NCBI RefSeq assembly: GCF_003075095.1
Contig: NZ_QCZF01000002.1
Location: 1 to 64,000 of the forward strand
Origin: Blastococcus litoris
Lineage (GTDB): Bacteria > Actinomycetota > Actinomycetes > Mycobacteriales > Geodermatophilaceae
DNA length: 64,000 nt
Direction of reading: 5' to 3'
Shown here: positions 35,271 through 42,629 of the stretch, piece after piece
Layout: each line of letters starts with the position of its first letter
How positions within the stretch are numbered: position 1 is the first letter of the stretch
Program-made: the position numbers and the translations under genes
The notes under the pieces: model-generated
Seen by the model: the letters and a program-made list of their open reading frames with translations, nothing else
What the model was told of the DNA's origin: nothing
Databases searched by the model: none

Positions 35271-36203
35271 ATGTCCCGTTCCCGGCATCGCCCACAGCCT
35301 CACCTGGTCCCCCCCGCACCGCATGACGTGCGCATCTCCGTGCCGTCGCTCGCAGCCGTCGCCTCGTCGACGTCCTGCGAACTTCCACCCGCTGGCCGGC
35401 TTCGCATCGGGGACGTCGACCTCGGTACCGGCCGGCCTGCCGTCGCGCGACGTCTCCATGGTGAGGCGGCCACCAACCCGCCGGCCCTCTGGTTGGCCGA
35501 TCGCGGCAGGCCCGACGCATCGGCCGTGTGGCACCGGCTGGTCGGCGGCTTCACCGCGACGCACCTGTGGCCGCTCGTGCTGACCGGCCTCGGCCGCGAG
35601 TACGCGGACCGCCCCTGGGAGTCCGGTGAACTCGAGCCGGTGGCGGTGACCGACGTCGACGCGCTGCACCCCGGCGCGGTGCTGGCCGCGGGCTGGGCGG
35701 ACGGCCTCGTCCCGATGGGGCCAGATCCGTACGTCGAGCACCTGCGGCCCTTCGGTGCCGAGTTCCCGGGCCTGGCGCCCCCGCTGTCGCCCACGGGTGA
35801 CCCCGCCACCGTGGCGGCTGACGCGCTCGGGATGTGGGGGAGAGGGCGGATCGGCCTGGTGGCGTGCAACCGCCCGGCCGACGCGATCGCCTCGATCGGC
35901 TGGCTCGGTGCCATCAACAGCCGCACACCGGCGCAGGTGTCCGCGGTCCTCCGGACGTGGGAGGACCGCTTCGGCGTCGTCCTCGCGGGGCTCGGCTTCG
36001 CCACGATGACGCTGCTCGTGCCGCGTCCGCCCGAGGAAGAATCCGTGGCCCTGTCCGTTGCGGCGGAGATCGCCTCGCTCTGCCCTGACGTGCTGGCACA
36101 GGACGGTCCGGTGGACGGCTTCGGCTACGAGGCGGGCGGCACCATCGCAGGCCTGGCGCGGCTGCTCGTCGGCCGAACCTCCTGGACGCTGTGGTGGGAC
36201 TGA
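35271..36203 (+). CDS. DUF4253 family protein, 310 aa
   Basis: The protein matches DUF4253 (function unknown). Its C-terminal half has I-G-L-V-A-C-N-R-P-A-D-A-I near residue 194, then S-A-V-L-R-T-W-E-D-R-F-G-V-V-L and A-E-I-A-S-L-C-P-D-V. The start is the ATG at 35271 with GGGAAGGG 8 nt upstream, and the in-frame extension before it is not coding-like. No membrane or signal segment is visible. The hairpin at 36216-36240 just after its stop probably terminates it. Confidence 0.8.
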   Translation: MSRSRHRPQPHLVPPAPHDVRISVPSLAAVASSTSCELPPAGRLRIGDVDLGTGRPAVARRLHGEAATNPPALWLADRGRPDASAVWHRLVGGFTATHLWPLVLTGLGREYADRPWESGELEPVAVTDVDALHPGAVLAAGWADGLVPMGPDPYVEHLRPFGAEFPGLAPPLSPTGDPATVAADALGMWGRGRIGLVACNRPADAIASIGWLGAINSRTPAQVSAVLRTWEDRFGVVLAGLGFATMTLLVPRPPEEESVALSVAAEIASLCPDVLAQDGPVDGFGYEAGGTIAGLARLLVGRTSWTLWWD

Positions 36204-36215
36204 CGCATGCGGGGT

Positions 36216-36240
36216 CGCCAGCGGCTCATCGCCGCTGGCG
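36216..36240 (+). terminator. hairpin after DUF4253 gene
   Basis: A perfect 10-bp stem (CGCCAGCGGC paired with GCCGCTGGCG) with a 5-nt loop lies 12 nt after the stop at 36203. It has no U-tract, which is common in high-GC actinobacteria. It also insulates the toxin-antitoxin promoter at 36262. Confidence 0.6.
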
Positions 36241-36261
36241 GCAGACTGCAGGCGGTGCTGC

Positions 36262-36267
36262 TAATCT
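36262..36267 (+). promoter_or_regulatory. leaderless-type -10 element TAATCT of the toxin-antitoxin operon
   Basis: TAATCT ends exactly 6 nt before the GTG at 36274 and selects this GTG over those at 36272 and 36280. Confidence 0.55.
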
Positions 36268-36273
36268 GCATGT

Positions 36274-36510
36274 GTGCCCGTGTCGATGACGATCCGCGAC
36301 GTCCCTGACGAGACCCGCGACGAGCTGGCTGCACGCGCCGCGCGAGCCGGGCAGTCCCTCCAGGAGTACGTACGCACGCAGCTGATGGCGCTCGCCGAGC
36401 GGCCCAGCCCGGAAGCGCTGTGGGACCGCGTGCAGCACCGAGTGCTCGCCACAGGGAGCCGACTCTCCGGTGAGTCGATCCAGGAACTGCGGGACGCCGA
36501 ACGCCGATGA
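36274..36510 (+). CDS. VapB/FitA-type ribbon-helix-helix antitoxin, 78 aa
   Basis: Antitoxins of this group bind operator DNA through an N-terminal ribbon-helix-helix and neutralise the PIN toxin through the C-terminus. The strand M-T-I-R-D-V-P and the two helices E-T-R-D-E-L-A-A-R-A-A-R-A and S-L-Q-E-Y-V-R-T-Q-L fit the fold. The acidic/basic tail (about 55-78) would wrap the toxin. It starts at GTG 36274 without a leader. Its stop overlaps the toxin ATG as ATGA, which couples translation. Confidence 0.88.
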   Translation: MPVSMTIRDVPDETRDELAARAARAGQSLQEYVRTQLMALAERPSPEALWDRVQHRVLATGSRLSGESIQELRDAERR

Positions 36511-36905
36511 CCATCGTCGTCGACGCATCCGTGGTCGTCGCGGCGCTGGTCGACGGCGGGCGTGACGGGACGTGGGCGCGGGCCGGCCTGCGCAACGACG
36601 ACCTGGCTGCGCCGGCACACCTGCACGTCGAGGTGTCGAACGTGCTCCGGCGCGCGGTCCTCGGCCGTCGGCTCGACGCCGGCACGGCCGCGCTGGCCCA
36701 CCGCGACCTCGTCGACCTGCCACTGGGGGTCTTCCCCTTCGGTCCGCTGGCCGACCGCGTCTGGGAACTGCACCCGGGAGTCACCGCCCACGACGCGTCC
36801 TACGTCGCCCTCGCCGAGGTGCTCGACGCCCCGCTCTGGACGCTCGACCGACGTCTGGCGACGGCGCCGGGTCCGCGCTGCGCATTCACCCTGCCGTCGA
36901 CCTGA
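36507..36905 (+). CDS. vapC: VapC-family PIN-domain toxin, 132 aa
   Basis: VapC toxins are Mg2+-dependent ribonucleases that cleave tRNA or rRNA. All expected acidic residues are present: V-V-D-A-S near residue 6, H-V-E-V-S-N-V-L near 41, H-D-A-S-Y-V-A-L-A near 96, and T-L-D-R-R-L-A near 114. Length and position directly after the antitoxin with a 4-nt overlap are typical. The specific RNA target is not predictable. The toxin appears intact. Confidence 0.93.
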   Translation: MTIVVDASVVVAALVDGGRDGTWARAGLRNDDLAAPAHLHVEVSNVLRRAVLGRRLDAGTAALAHRDLVDLPLGVFPFGPLADRVWELHPGVTAHDASYVALAEVLDAPLWTLDRRLATAPGPRCAFTLPST

Positions 36906-36930
36906 CGTGCCCTGTGGCCCGCGGCCCCGC

Positions 36931-37461
36931 TCACTGTGCGCGCGGTGCGACGAGCCAGGCCTCCACCTGGTCCAGCTCGGCGTGCGTGAGCCCGGTGCCG
37001 AAGTCCGGCGCCACCACGAGCACGTCGCCGTGCGCGGCCAGCCACTCGCTGGTGTCCTCCGCCTGCTCGGCGAGGTCGTCGTCGATCCACACGATCCGCC
37101 GTCCGGGCTCCGCCTCGGCCACCGCCCGCGCGGCGGCCAGCACCCACCACCCGGAGATACCGCGCCGCTCGCCGCCGAACCCGGTCGGCAGGACGTCGTA
37201 CCGGTCGTGGGTGCGCAGGCCGCGGGGGAGCCCCATCGGCTCGGCGAGCAGCTCGTCGGCCAGCCGCGTCCAGGTGGTCAGCCACTGGAGCTCCACCCGG
37301 CCTGACTCGTGCAGCTCCCGCAGGCGAGCGACGACGGTGGGGTCCCACGACAGCACGTAGCCGTTGAAGGTCCCGCGTCGCCATCCCTCCGGCAGATCGC
37401 GACGGACGGCGTTGAGCACGCCGTCGACGTCCAGCAGCAGGACAGGCGGAACAGCGGTCAC
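36931..37461 (-). CDS. HAD-fold hydrolase, 176 aa
   Basis: The N-terminal motif L-L-L-D-V-D-G-V-L-N carries both HAD aspartates (D-x-D). Motif II is in W-L-T-T-W near residue 58, and the acidic motif IV in I-V-W-I-D-D-D near 126. The family resembles the HAD domains of Swiss-army-knife RNA-repair proteins, found singly in actinobacteria. The GTG at 37461 (V-T-A-V-P-P) is preferred over a longer arginine-rich start, because a TAGGCC hexamer lies 7 nt before it. A phosphatase role is likely, the substrate unknown. Confidence 0.82.
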   Translation of the reverse strand: MTAVPPVLLLDVDGVLNAVRRDLPEGWRRGTFNGYVLSWDPTVVARLRELHESGRVELQWLTTWTRLADELLAEPMGLPRGLRTHDRYDVLPTGFGGERRGISGWWVLAAARAVAEAEPGRRIVWIDDDLAEQAEDTSEWLAAHGDVLVVAPDFGTGLTHAELDQVEAWLVAPRAQ

Positions 37462-37637
37462 AGGTACAGGCCTACCCGACGCGCGTCGCCGGCACCGCAC
37501 CAGCGGCACTCCGCGTGGTTGCGCCGGCGATCAGGCTGCTGGCGGCCGAGCGCGCGACCCCTGGTCGGCCGGCACCGACCTCAATAGCCTCGGGCCTCAT
37601 CGGCGCGGGGGACCCCGAGCACGAGGGAGGCGGCGAC

Positions 37638-37874
37638 ATGGGCGAGAAGAGCGCGAAGGGAGTCAAGGAGAGCGGGCGCAAGGGCGGGCCTGGGCAGGGC
37701 GGAGGCGGGAGCCCCGTCTACGGGCTCGGATTCATCGGCGCCGTGGTCTGGCACTGGCAGCACGCCGACACCCCGCAGGAGAAGGCGCTGGCGGTGCTCA
37801 AGTCGGCGGTCTGGCCGGCGTTCCTGGTCTACGGCGCCTTCCGGGCGCTGGACCAGGCGTCGGTGGAGGTCTGA
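37638..37874 (+). CDS. small membrane-associated protein, 78 aa
   Basis: The N-terminal 27 residues are Lys/Gly-rich (K-S-A-K-G-V-K-E-S-G-R-K-G-G). They are followed by L-G-F-I-G-A-V-V-W-H-W-Q-H-A and a hydrophobic V-W-P-A-F-L-V-Y-G-A-F helix. This Y-G-x-x-F-I-G-A-x-V-W-x-W region is widespread in small actinobacterial proteins of unknown function. A strong GAGGGAGG ribosome-binding site precedes the ATG. Confidence 0.75.
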   Translation: MGEKSAKGVKESGRKGGPGQGGGGSPVYGLGFIGAVVWHWQHADTPQEKALAVLKSAVWPAFLVYGAFRALDQASVEV

Positions 37875-37883
37875 CCGTCCGAT

Positions 37884-38783
37884 TCAGGGCAGGCCGGCAT
37901 GGGGGACGGCGACCTGCGTGCTGACGAGGACCGCCTCGCGGACGGGTGCCCGCGTGTGCTCGTAGAAGTCGGGCGCGCAGCACAGCAGCAGCTCACGGCC
38001 GTCGTCCCCGCCGAGCGCGCAGGCGTAGACACCCATGCCGTCCGGACCGGCGACCTCGTCGACGATGGCGCCGCCCGGCGCCACCCGGATCGCCCGAGAG
38101 CCGAAGCCGTCGGCGACCCAGACGTGCCCCTCGGCGTCCAGGGTGCAGCCGTCGGGAGCGATGACCACCTGGCCCATGAGCTCCTCGATCGAGCCGCCCT
38201 CGGGCACGGCGCCGAGCTCGGCCCAGACCCGTCGGTTGCTCAGCGAGCCGTCGGCGGCGATGTCGAAGGCGGAGAAGCGGTTGCCCCAGGTCTCGCCGAC
38301 GATCAGGGTGCCGCCGTCCGGAGTGATGACCGAGCCGTTCGGGAACCGCAGGCCGTCGGCGACGACGGTCACGGTCCCGTCGGGGTCGACGCGCTTCAGC
38401 GACGCGGCCGTCGGCGCACCGCCGCCCATGAGGTCGAAGCCGAAGTCGCCGACGAACGCCCGTCCCTGCGCGTCCACGACCATGTCGTTGACGTGCCCGC
38501 CGCAGACGGCGGAGAGGTCGGCGTGCGTCGTGACCTCGCCGTCGGCGAGGCGGAGCAGCCGCTGGTCCTTCATCGAGACGACGAGCAGGTCGCCGTTCGG
38601 CAGCCACCCCAGGCCGGAGGGCTGGTTCTCGACCTCGAGGACGACGGTCTCGCCGCCCCCGGGGTTCACCCGGCTGACGGTGTGCCGGTAGAAGTCCGAC
38701 GCCCACCAGGTGCCCTCGTGCCACCGCGGGCCCTCGAAGAAGGAGCCGCCCTCCAGCACCGTCCGGAACTCTCGATCCGCCAT
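37884..38783 (-). CDS. SMP-30/gluconolactonase-like protein, 299 aa
   Basis: The fold is a six-bladed beta-propeller that hydrolyses lactones (gluconolactonase, senescence marker 30). The metal-site Glu is in F-F-E-G-P-R-W near residue 17, D-M-V-V-D-A-Q-G-R near 98, and F-P-N-G-S-V-I-T-P-D-G with the metal Asn near 142. A final D-G-F-G-S-R strand follows. The start at 38783 has a TAACGT -10-like element 8 nt upstream and no ribosome-binding site. The 3' end is convergent with the small gene ending at 37874, 9 nt away. The lactone substrate is unknown. Confidence 0.88.
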   Translation of the reverse strand: MADREFRTVLEGGSFFEGPRWHEGTWWASDFYRHTVSRVNPGGGETVVLEVENQPSGLGWLPNGDLLVVSMKDQRLLRLADGEVTTHADLSAVCGGHVNDMVVDAQGRAFVGDFGFDLMGGGAPTAASLKRVDPDGTVTVVADGLRFPNGSVITPDGGTLIVGETWGNRFSAFDIAADGSLSNRRVWAELGAVPEGGSIEELMGQVVIAPDGCTLDAEGHVWVADGFGSRAIRVAPGGAIVDEVAGPDGMGVYACALGGDDGRELLLCCAPDFYEHTRAPVREAVLVSTQVAVPHAGLP

Positions 38784-38791
38784 GGAACCGG

Positions 38792-38797
38792 ACGTTA
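38792..38797 (-). promoter_or_regulatory. leaderless-type -10 element TAACGT
   Basis: The minus-strand TAACGT ends 8 nt before the ATG at 38783, with no Shine-Dalgarno between. Confidence 0.5.
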
Positions 38798-38904
38798 CGG
38801 GTAGCGCGGGCGCTCCACGAGAGATCGCCCGATCGGACGGGAGCGTGGTTGGCCCGCCGTTCGTTCGGGCAAGCAGAGTGCAAGCAACCCGAAGGAGGCC
38901 ACTC

Positions 38905-39060
38905 ATGGCAGGCATGTTCCGCAAGCTCATCGCGTCCGGTGTCGCGGCGAAGGTGATCCAGGAAGCCCGCAAGCCGCAGAACCAGGCGAAGATCAAGAAG
39001 ATGATCTCCGACTTCCAGGCCAAGCAGAAGGGTGGCAGCGGCCGCTCCCGCGGCTACTGA
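38905..39060 (+). CDS. small basic protein, 51 aa
   Basis: The sequence M-A-G-M-F-R-K-L-I-A-S-G-V-A-A-K is followed by a Lys/Gln-rich helix (K-P-Q-N-Q-A-K-I-K-K-M) and ends in a Gly/Arg/Ser-rich tail. The strong net positive charge suggests nucleic-acid or membrane contact. It has an excellent GAAGGAGG ribosome-binding site 6 nt before the ATG and a 15-bp terminator directly after. No family is recognised. Confidence 0.7.
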   Translation: MAGMFRKLIASGVAAKVIQEARKPQNQAKIKKMISDFQAKQKGGSGRSRGY

Positions 39061-39074
39061 CCCCAGCTGGCCCG

Positions 39075-39109
39075 ACGGCCCCTGCCCGCATCCCGCGGGC
39101 GGGGGCCGT
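39075..39109 (+). terminator. strong GC-rich hairpin terminator
   Basis: A 15-bp stem (39075-39089 with 39095-39109, one G-T pair) and a 5-nt loop lie 14 nt after the stop of the 51-residue gene. They are followed by TTGTCGT rather than a clean U-tract. Confidence 0.75.
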
Positions 39110-39140
39110 TGTCGTCGGGCGTCCGCCCGGATTCCCGGGC

Positions 39141-39146
39141 TAGCGT
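39141..39146 (+). promoter_or_regulatory. leaderless-type -10 element TAGCGT
   Basis: TAGCGT ends 8 nt before the GTG at 39155 and decides the start of the voltage-sensor-like gene. Confidence 0.5.
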
Positions 39147-39154
39147 GGACCACG

Positions 39155-39793
39155 GTGACGACACGGGAGGAGCGCTGGCAGGAGCGGCTGGCCCTCCCCG
39201 TGCTGGTCGCGGCACTCGCCTCCATCCCGGCGATGTTCCTGACCGTCGCCGAGGGCGCGCTCGGCACCGCCGGCCACGCCATCGACATCGCCAGCGGCGC
39301 CGTACTCGTTGCCGAGACCGTCGTCCTGCTCGCCGTCGCGGAGAGCAAGCGGGCCTGGATCCGCGGCCACCTCGGCCTCATCGCGCTCACCGTCGCGGTG
39401 ATCGTCGCCGTCGTCTTCGCCCTGGGGCCGGTGCAGGTCCTCCGGCTGGTCCGCACCGTCGGAGCGCTGCGCATCCTGCGCGCCGGGCGCATCGTGAAGG
39501 CCGCGCGCTCGATCGGGAGCCGGCACGGTTCCACGGGCCGGCTCGCCCAGGCACTCGCCGCAGGCGCTGGCGTGCTCGTCGCCGTCTTCGTCGGCGTGGT
39601 GCTGGCAGATCCCACCTCGCGGTCCCGGGACCTGCTGACCGCGGTCCTCGGTGACGTCGGCACTCCCGTGATCGTCACCCTGTCCGGCGTCGCCGGCGTC
39701 GTCCTGGGCGTGGCCACGTACCTGCTCGCCGGCGACCGGGGCTCCGACGCCGACGCCGAGGAGGGCAGCGGTCCACCACCGGCACGCTCGTAG
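39155..39793 (+). CDS. voltage-sensor-like membrane protein without an evident pore, 212 aa
   Basis: Four hydrophobic segments occupy about residues 10-32, 38-58, 70-88 and 155-185. The segment near 93-115 has Arg or Lys at regular spacing (R-L-V-R-T-V-G-A-L-R-I-L-R-A-G-R-I-V-K), the hallmark of an S4 voltage-sensing helix in ion channels. No selectivity-filter motif such as T-V-G-Y-G is seen. It could be a lone voltage-sensor domain (proton channel type) or a degenerate channel. The leaderless GTG start is set by TAGCGT 8 nt upstream. The C-terminal tail is acidic. Confidence 0.72.
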   Translation: MTTREERWQERLALPVLVAALASIPAMFLTVAEGALGTAGHAIDIASGAVLVAETVVLLAVAESKRAWIRGHLGLIALTVAVIVAVVFALGPVQVLRLVRTVGALRILRAGRIVKAARSIGSRHGSTGRLAQALAAGAGVLVAVFVGVVLADPTSRSRDLLTAVLGDVGTPVIVTLSGVAGVVLGVATYLLAGDRGSDADAEEGSGPPPARS

Positions 39794-39815
39794 CGGCTGT
39801 AGTAGACCCACACGC

Positions 39816-40772
39816 ATGCATCGGATCGCCGTCCTCGACGACTACCAGTCCGTCGCCGCCCACTACTGCGACTGGTCGCAGGTGCCGGGCGAGATCGAGG
39901 TCGTCGAGTTCCACGACCACGTCGGCGACGAGGACGCCGCGGCCGCCCGCCTCGCGCCCTTCGACGTCGTCATCGCCATGCGCGAGCGCACCGAGTTCCG
40001 GCGCCCCCTCCTCGAGCGGCTGCCGAACCTGAAGCTTCTGGTCACCACCGGCATGCGGAACAAGTCGATCGACGTCGAGGCGGCCACCGAGCGGGACATC
40101 ACCGTCTGCGGCACCGGCATCCTCGGCACCGGCACGGCCGAGCTCACCTGGGGCCTGATCCTCGCCGTCGCCCGGCACATCCCGCAGGAACACGAGTCGG
40201 TCCGGGCCGGGGGCTGGCAGCAGACCATCGGCCTGGACCTGCACGGCGCCCGCCTCGGCATCGTCGGCCTCGGCCGGCTCGGGACCCAGATCGCCGGAGT
40301 CGGTCAGGCGTTCGGGATGGACGTCGTCGCCTGGAGCGAGAACCTCACCGTCGAGCGCGCCGCCGAGTACGGCGTCCGCCGCGTCGACAAGGACGAGCTG
40401 TTCAGCACCTCGGACGTCGTCACCATCCACACGCTGCTGTCCAAGCGCACCCGCGGCCTGATCGGCGCCGACGACCTCGGCCGCATGAAGCCGACCGCGA
40501 TCCTGGTCAACACCAGCCGCGGCCCGATCGTCGACCAGCAGGCACTGCTCGACGCGCTCCACAAGAAGCAGATCGGCGGCGCCGGGCTCGACGTCTTCGA
40601 CCAGGAGCCGCTGCCCCGGGACCACCCGCTGCGGACGGCGCCCCGCACGGTGCTGACCCCGCACCTGGGCTACGTCACCCGCGACACCTACGAGGTCTTC
40701 TACCGGGAGGCGGTCGAGGACGTCGCCGCGTGGATCGCCGGAGAACCGCTGAGGGTCATCCAGCCCGGCTGA
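39816..40772 (+). CDS. D-2-hydroxyacid dehydrogenase (NAD-dependent), 318 aa
   Basis: The enzyme reduces 2-keto acids with NAD(P)H or runs the reverse. The Rossmann motif G-L-G-R-L-G lies near residue 152. Catalytic Arg is in N-T-S-R-G-P-I-V-D near 232, Glu in D-V-F-D-Q-E-P near 262, and His in L-T-P-H-L-G-Y-V-T near 284. Gene length and domain order match the family. It is 22 nt downstream of the voltage-sensor-like gene and may share its transcript. The specific substrate (glyoxylate, phosphoglycerate or other) cannot be assigned. Confidence 0.9.
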   Translation: MHRIAVLDDYQSVAAHYCDWSQVPGEIEVVEFHDHVGDEDAAAARLAPFDVVIAMRERTEFRRPLLERLPNLKLLVTTGMRNKSIDVEAATERDITVCGTGILGTGTAELTWGLILAVARHIPQEHESVRAGGWQQTIGLDLHGARLGIVGLGRLGTQIAGVGQAFGMDVVAWSENLTVERAAEYGVRRVDKDELFSTSDVVTIHTLLSKRTRGLIGADDLGRMKPTAILVNTSRGPIVDQQALLDALHKKQIGGAGLDVFDQEPLPRDHPLRTAPRTVLTPHLGYVTRDTYEVFYREAVEDVAAWIAGEPLRVIQPG

Positions 40773-40861
40773 GCAGAGGCCCCCAGCGGGCACGGGAGCG
40801 CCGCCCTCCTGTCGGACCTCGTCGCTACGTTCGCGATCGACGCAGTGGGGGATCGAGGGGC

Positions 40862-41098
40862 GGGCGTGGTGTCGTCGAGCTCGTCCCGCCCGCCGTCCAG
40901 ACCGACCTGATGCCGGCGCTGCGCACCGCCGAGCACGCCATGCCGCTCGACGAGTTCCTCGACGAGGTCGTGCAGATCCTCAGCACGCAGCCCGACGTCG
41001 AGGAGGTGCTCGTCGACCGCGTGCGCTTCCTGCGCTTCGCCGAGCGCGAGGGCCGCACCGCCGACGTCCTCGCCATGCTGGCCGCTCGCGGCGACTGA
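40862..41098 (+). pseudogene. C-terminal remnant of a DltE-type short-chain dehydrogenase
   Basis: About 78 codons match the end of DltE-like SDR oxidoreductases: V-V-E-L-V-P-P-A-V-Q-T-D-L-M, then A-M-P-L-D-E-F-L-D-E-V and E-V-L-V-D-R-V-R-F-L-R-F-A-E. The Rossmann nucleotide-binding domain and catalytic Tyr/Lys, about 170 residues, are missing, so the remnant cannot be an active dehydrogenase. The upstream 90 nt show no homologous sequence. Codon bias is preserved, suggesting recent truncation or expression of a short piece. Confidence 0.75.
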
Positions 41099-41105
41099 AC
41101 GCGCA

Positions 41106-41137
41106 GGAGCCGGCGCCCGAGAACGGGCGCCGGCTCC
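41106..41137. terminator. bidirectional terminator hairpin
   Basis: A perfect 13-bp inverted repeat (GGAGCCGGCGCCC with its complement at 41125-41137) and a 6-nt loop sit between two convergent 3' ends, 41098 (+) and 41151 (-). Confidence 0.8.
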
Positions 41138-41150
41138 GGGGAGGTACGGA

Positions 41151-41765
41151 TCACTCGCTGCGGGACAGCCAGCCGGCGGCGGCGATGCCGATCCCGAAGA
41201 GCACGGTGCCCGGGATGATCCCGTAGCCCTCCTTGGGCAGCACCGGGTAGAGCAGCGCGCCGACGGTGATGCCGGGGATGGCGAGCGCGGCCCACAGCGG
41301 CAGCAGCCGGTGGCGGATCGCGGCGATGGCGATCAGCGCCGGGCCGACGAGGTTCGAGGTGCCGGCCAGCATCGTGTACGCCAGCGACGCCTCCTCGACG
41401 GCGGCGAACCCGTGGTGGTCCATGAGCGGCCGCACCCAGGCCTCCATCACCACGCCGCCGGGGATCAGCACCATGCCGAGCCAGGTGATGCCGAGCCCGA
41501 CGAGGCCGGTGCGGGAGGCGGCGAAGCGGCGGGTGAGCACGGTCATCCCGGCCGCGATCAGCACGGCGCCGATCCCGAAGAGCACGTGGGCGGCGACCCA
41601 GGTCGGGTACTCGTGCGCGGTGTCGCTGTGCTCCAGCGGGTGCAGCAGGTTGCCGACGGCGAACAACGCGCCGCCGGCGACGAGGGTCAGGCTGCGGACG
41701 TTCGCGGACGGGCGGAAGTCACGGGTCGGGGCGGTGGTGGGGAGCGGGGCCTGCAGCGTGGTCAC
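41151..41765 (-). CDS. multi-pass membrane protein of unknown function, 204 aa
   Basis: Six hydrophobic helices are visible from about residue 28 on, including L-T-L-V-A-G-G-A-L-F-A-V-G-N-L-L-H-P and G-V-V-M-E-A-W-V-R-P. His-Pro and His-containing loops (H-P-L-E-H-S-D-T-A-H) are present. The GTG at 41765 has a GAGGA ribosome-binding site 7 nt upstream, and a larger frame beyond it is antisense to the hemerythrin gene. It is divergent from the hemerythrin-like gene at 41925. No named family is recognised. Confidence 0.8.
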   Translation of the reverse strand: MTTLQAPLPTTAPTRDFRPSANVRSLTLVAGGALFAVGNLLHPLEHSDTAHEYPTWVAAHVLFGIGAVLIAAGMTVLTRRFAASRTGLVGLGITWLGMVLIPGGVVMEAWVRPLMDHHGFAAVEEASLAYTMLAGTSNLVGPALIAIAAIRHRLLPLWAALAIPGITVGALLYPVLPKEGYGIIPGTVLFGIGIAAAGWLSRSE

Positions 41766-41924
41766 GTCGTCGTCCTCTGGGTGGGTCGGTCCGGTCGGGC
41801 GACCGGTTCGGCGAGGACGTTCGCGGGCCGCACTTACGAAGCTCTTGCCGCCGCACGACAAGTGACCGGCAAGAGCACGGGGCGAGGGTCGGCGCCGACC
41901 CGAACGACCCCGAGAGGACACCCG

Positions 41925-42590
41925 ATGACCACCGTCACGCCCCGGCAGGCCGGCGACCCGCGACCCGACACCCTGGGCATGCGCCTGGCCCACCGCGCGA
42001 TGCTCAAGGACTGCCACCGGCTGACCGCGCTGCTCCAGCAGCTGGCCGCCGAGCCGGTGGAGCCGCCCCGCGCGGCCGCCGTCGCCGCCTACGTCGGCGA
42101 CTTCTGCGACTCGATCCACCACCACCACTCCGCCGAGGACGACGTCCTGTGGCCGGTCCTCGCCGCGTCGGCCGGCCCGCACGTCGACCTCGCCGAGCTC
42201 TCCGACGACCACGCCGCCCTCGACCCGCTGCTGACCCGCATCCGCGCGGGCGCCACCGCCTTCGCCGCCCGCCCCGCCGACGAGGACACCGCCACCGCGC
42301 TCGCCGTCGACCTCGCCGAACTCCGCGACACCCTCGACGAGCACATCGCCGACGAGGAGGCCTCCGTGCTGCCGGCCATCGAGGAGTACGTGAGCGTCAC
42401 GGACTGGGCCGCCGTCGAGGGCGAGATCCGCACGCGCGCGAAGCTGACGTTCGAGGCGCCGCGCGTCGTCGCCGTCGTCACCCCGGACGAGTACGCCGCC
42501 CTCGCGAAGGAGGGCGGCGTGATGCTGCGTCTCCTGCTCGCCGTGCTCGTGCCGCCGTTCCGGCGCCGCGAGCGCCGCGTCTTCGGGTGA
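41925..42590 (+). CDS. hemerythrin HHE-domain protein, 221 aa
   Basis: The di-iron-type pattern is clear: H-R-A-M-L-K-D-C-H-R-L near residue 23, S-I-H-H-H-H-S-A-E-D-D-V-L-W-P near 66, D-D-H-A-A-L-D-P-L near 91, and L-D-E-H-I-A-D-E-E-A-S-V-L-P near 137. The last 50 residues form an extra helix with a hydrophobic L-R-L-L-L-A-V-L-V segment that could be a membrane anchor. GAGAGGA precedes the ATG at 41925. It is probably an oxygen, NO or iron sensor or carrier by family analogy. Confidence 0.88.
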   Translation: MTTVTPRQAGDPRPDTLGMRLAHRAMLKDCHRLTALLQQLAAEPVEPPRAAAVAAYVGDFCDSIHHHHSAEDDVLWPVLAASAGPHVDLAELSDDHAALDPLLTRIRAGATAFAARPADEDTATALAVDLAELRDTLDEHIADEEASVLPAIEEYVSVTDWAAVEGEIRTRAKLTFEAPRVVAVVTPDEYAALAKEGGVMLRLLLAVLVPPFRRRERRVFG

Positions 42591-42592
42591 GC

Positions 42593-42628
42593 CCGTCGGG
42601 CGCCCGCCACCGAGCGGGCGCCCGACGG
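42593..42628. terminator. bidirectional terminator hairpin
   Basis: A perfect 15-bp inverted repeat with a 6-nt loop lies exactly between the hemerythrin stop (42590) and the ABC permease stop (42630) on opposite strands. Confidence 0.85.
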
Positions 42629-42629
42629 T

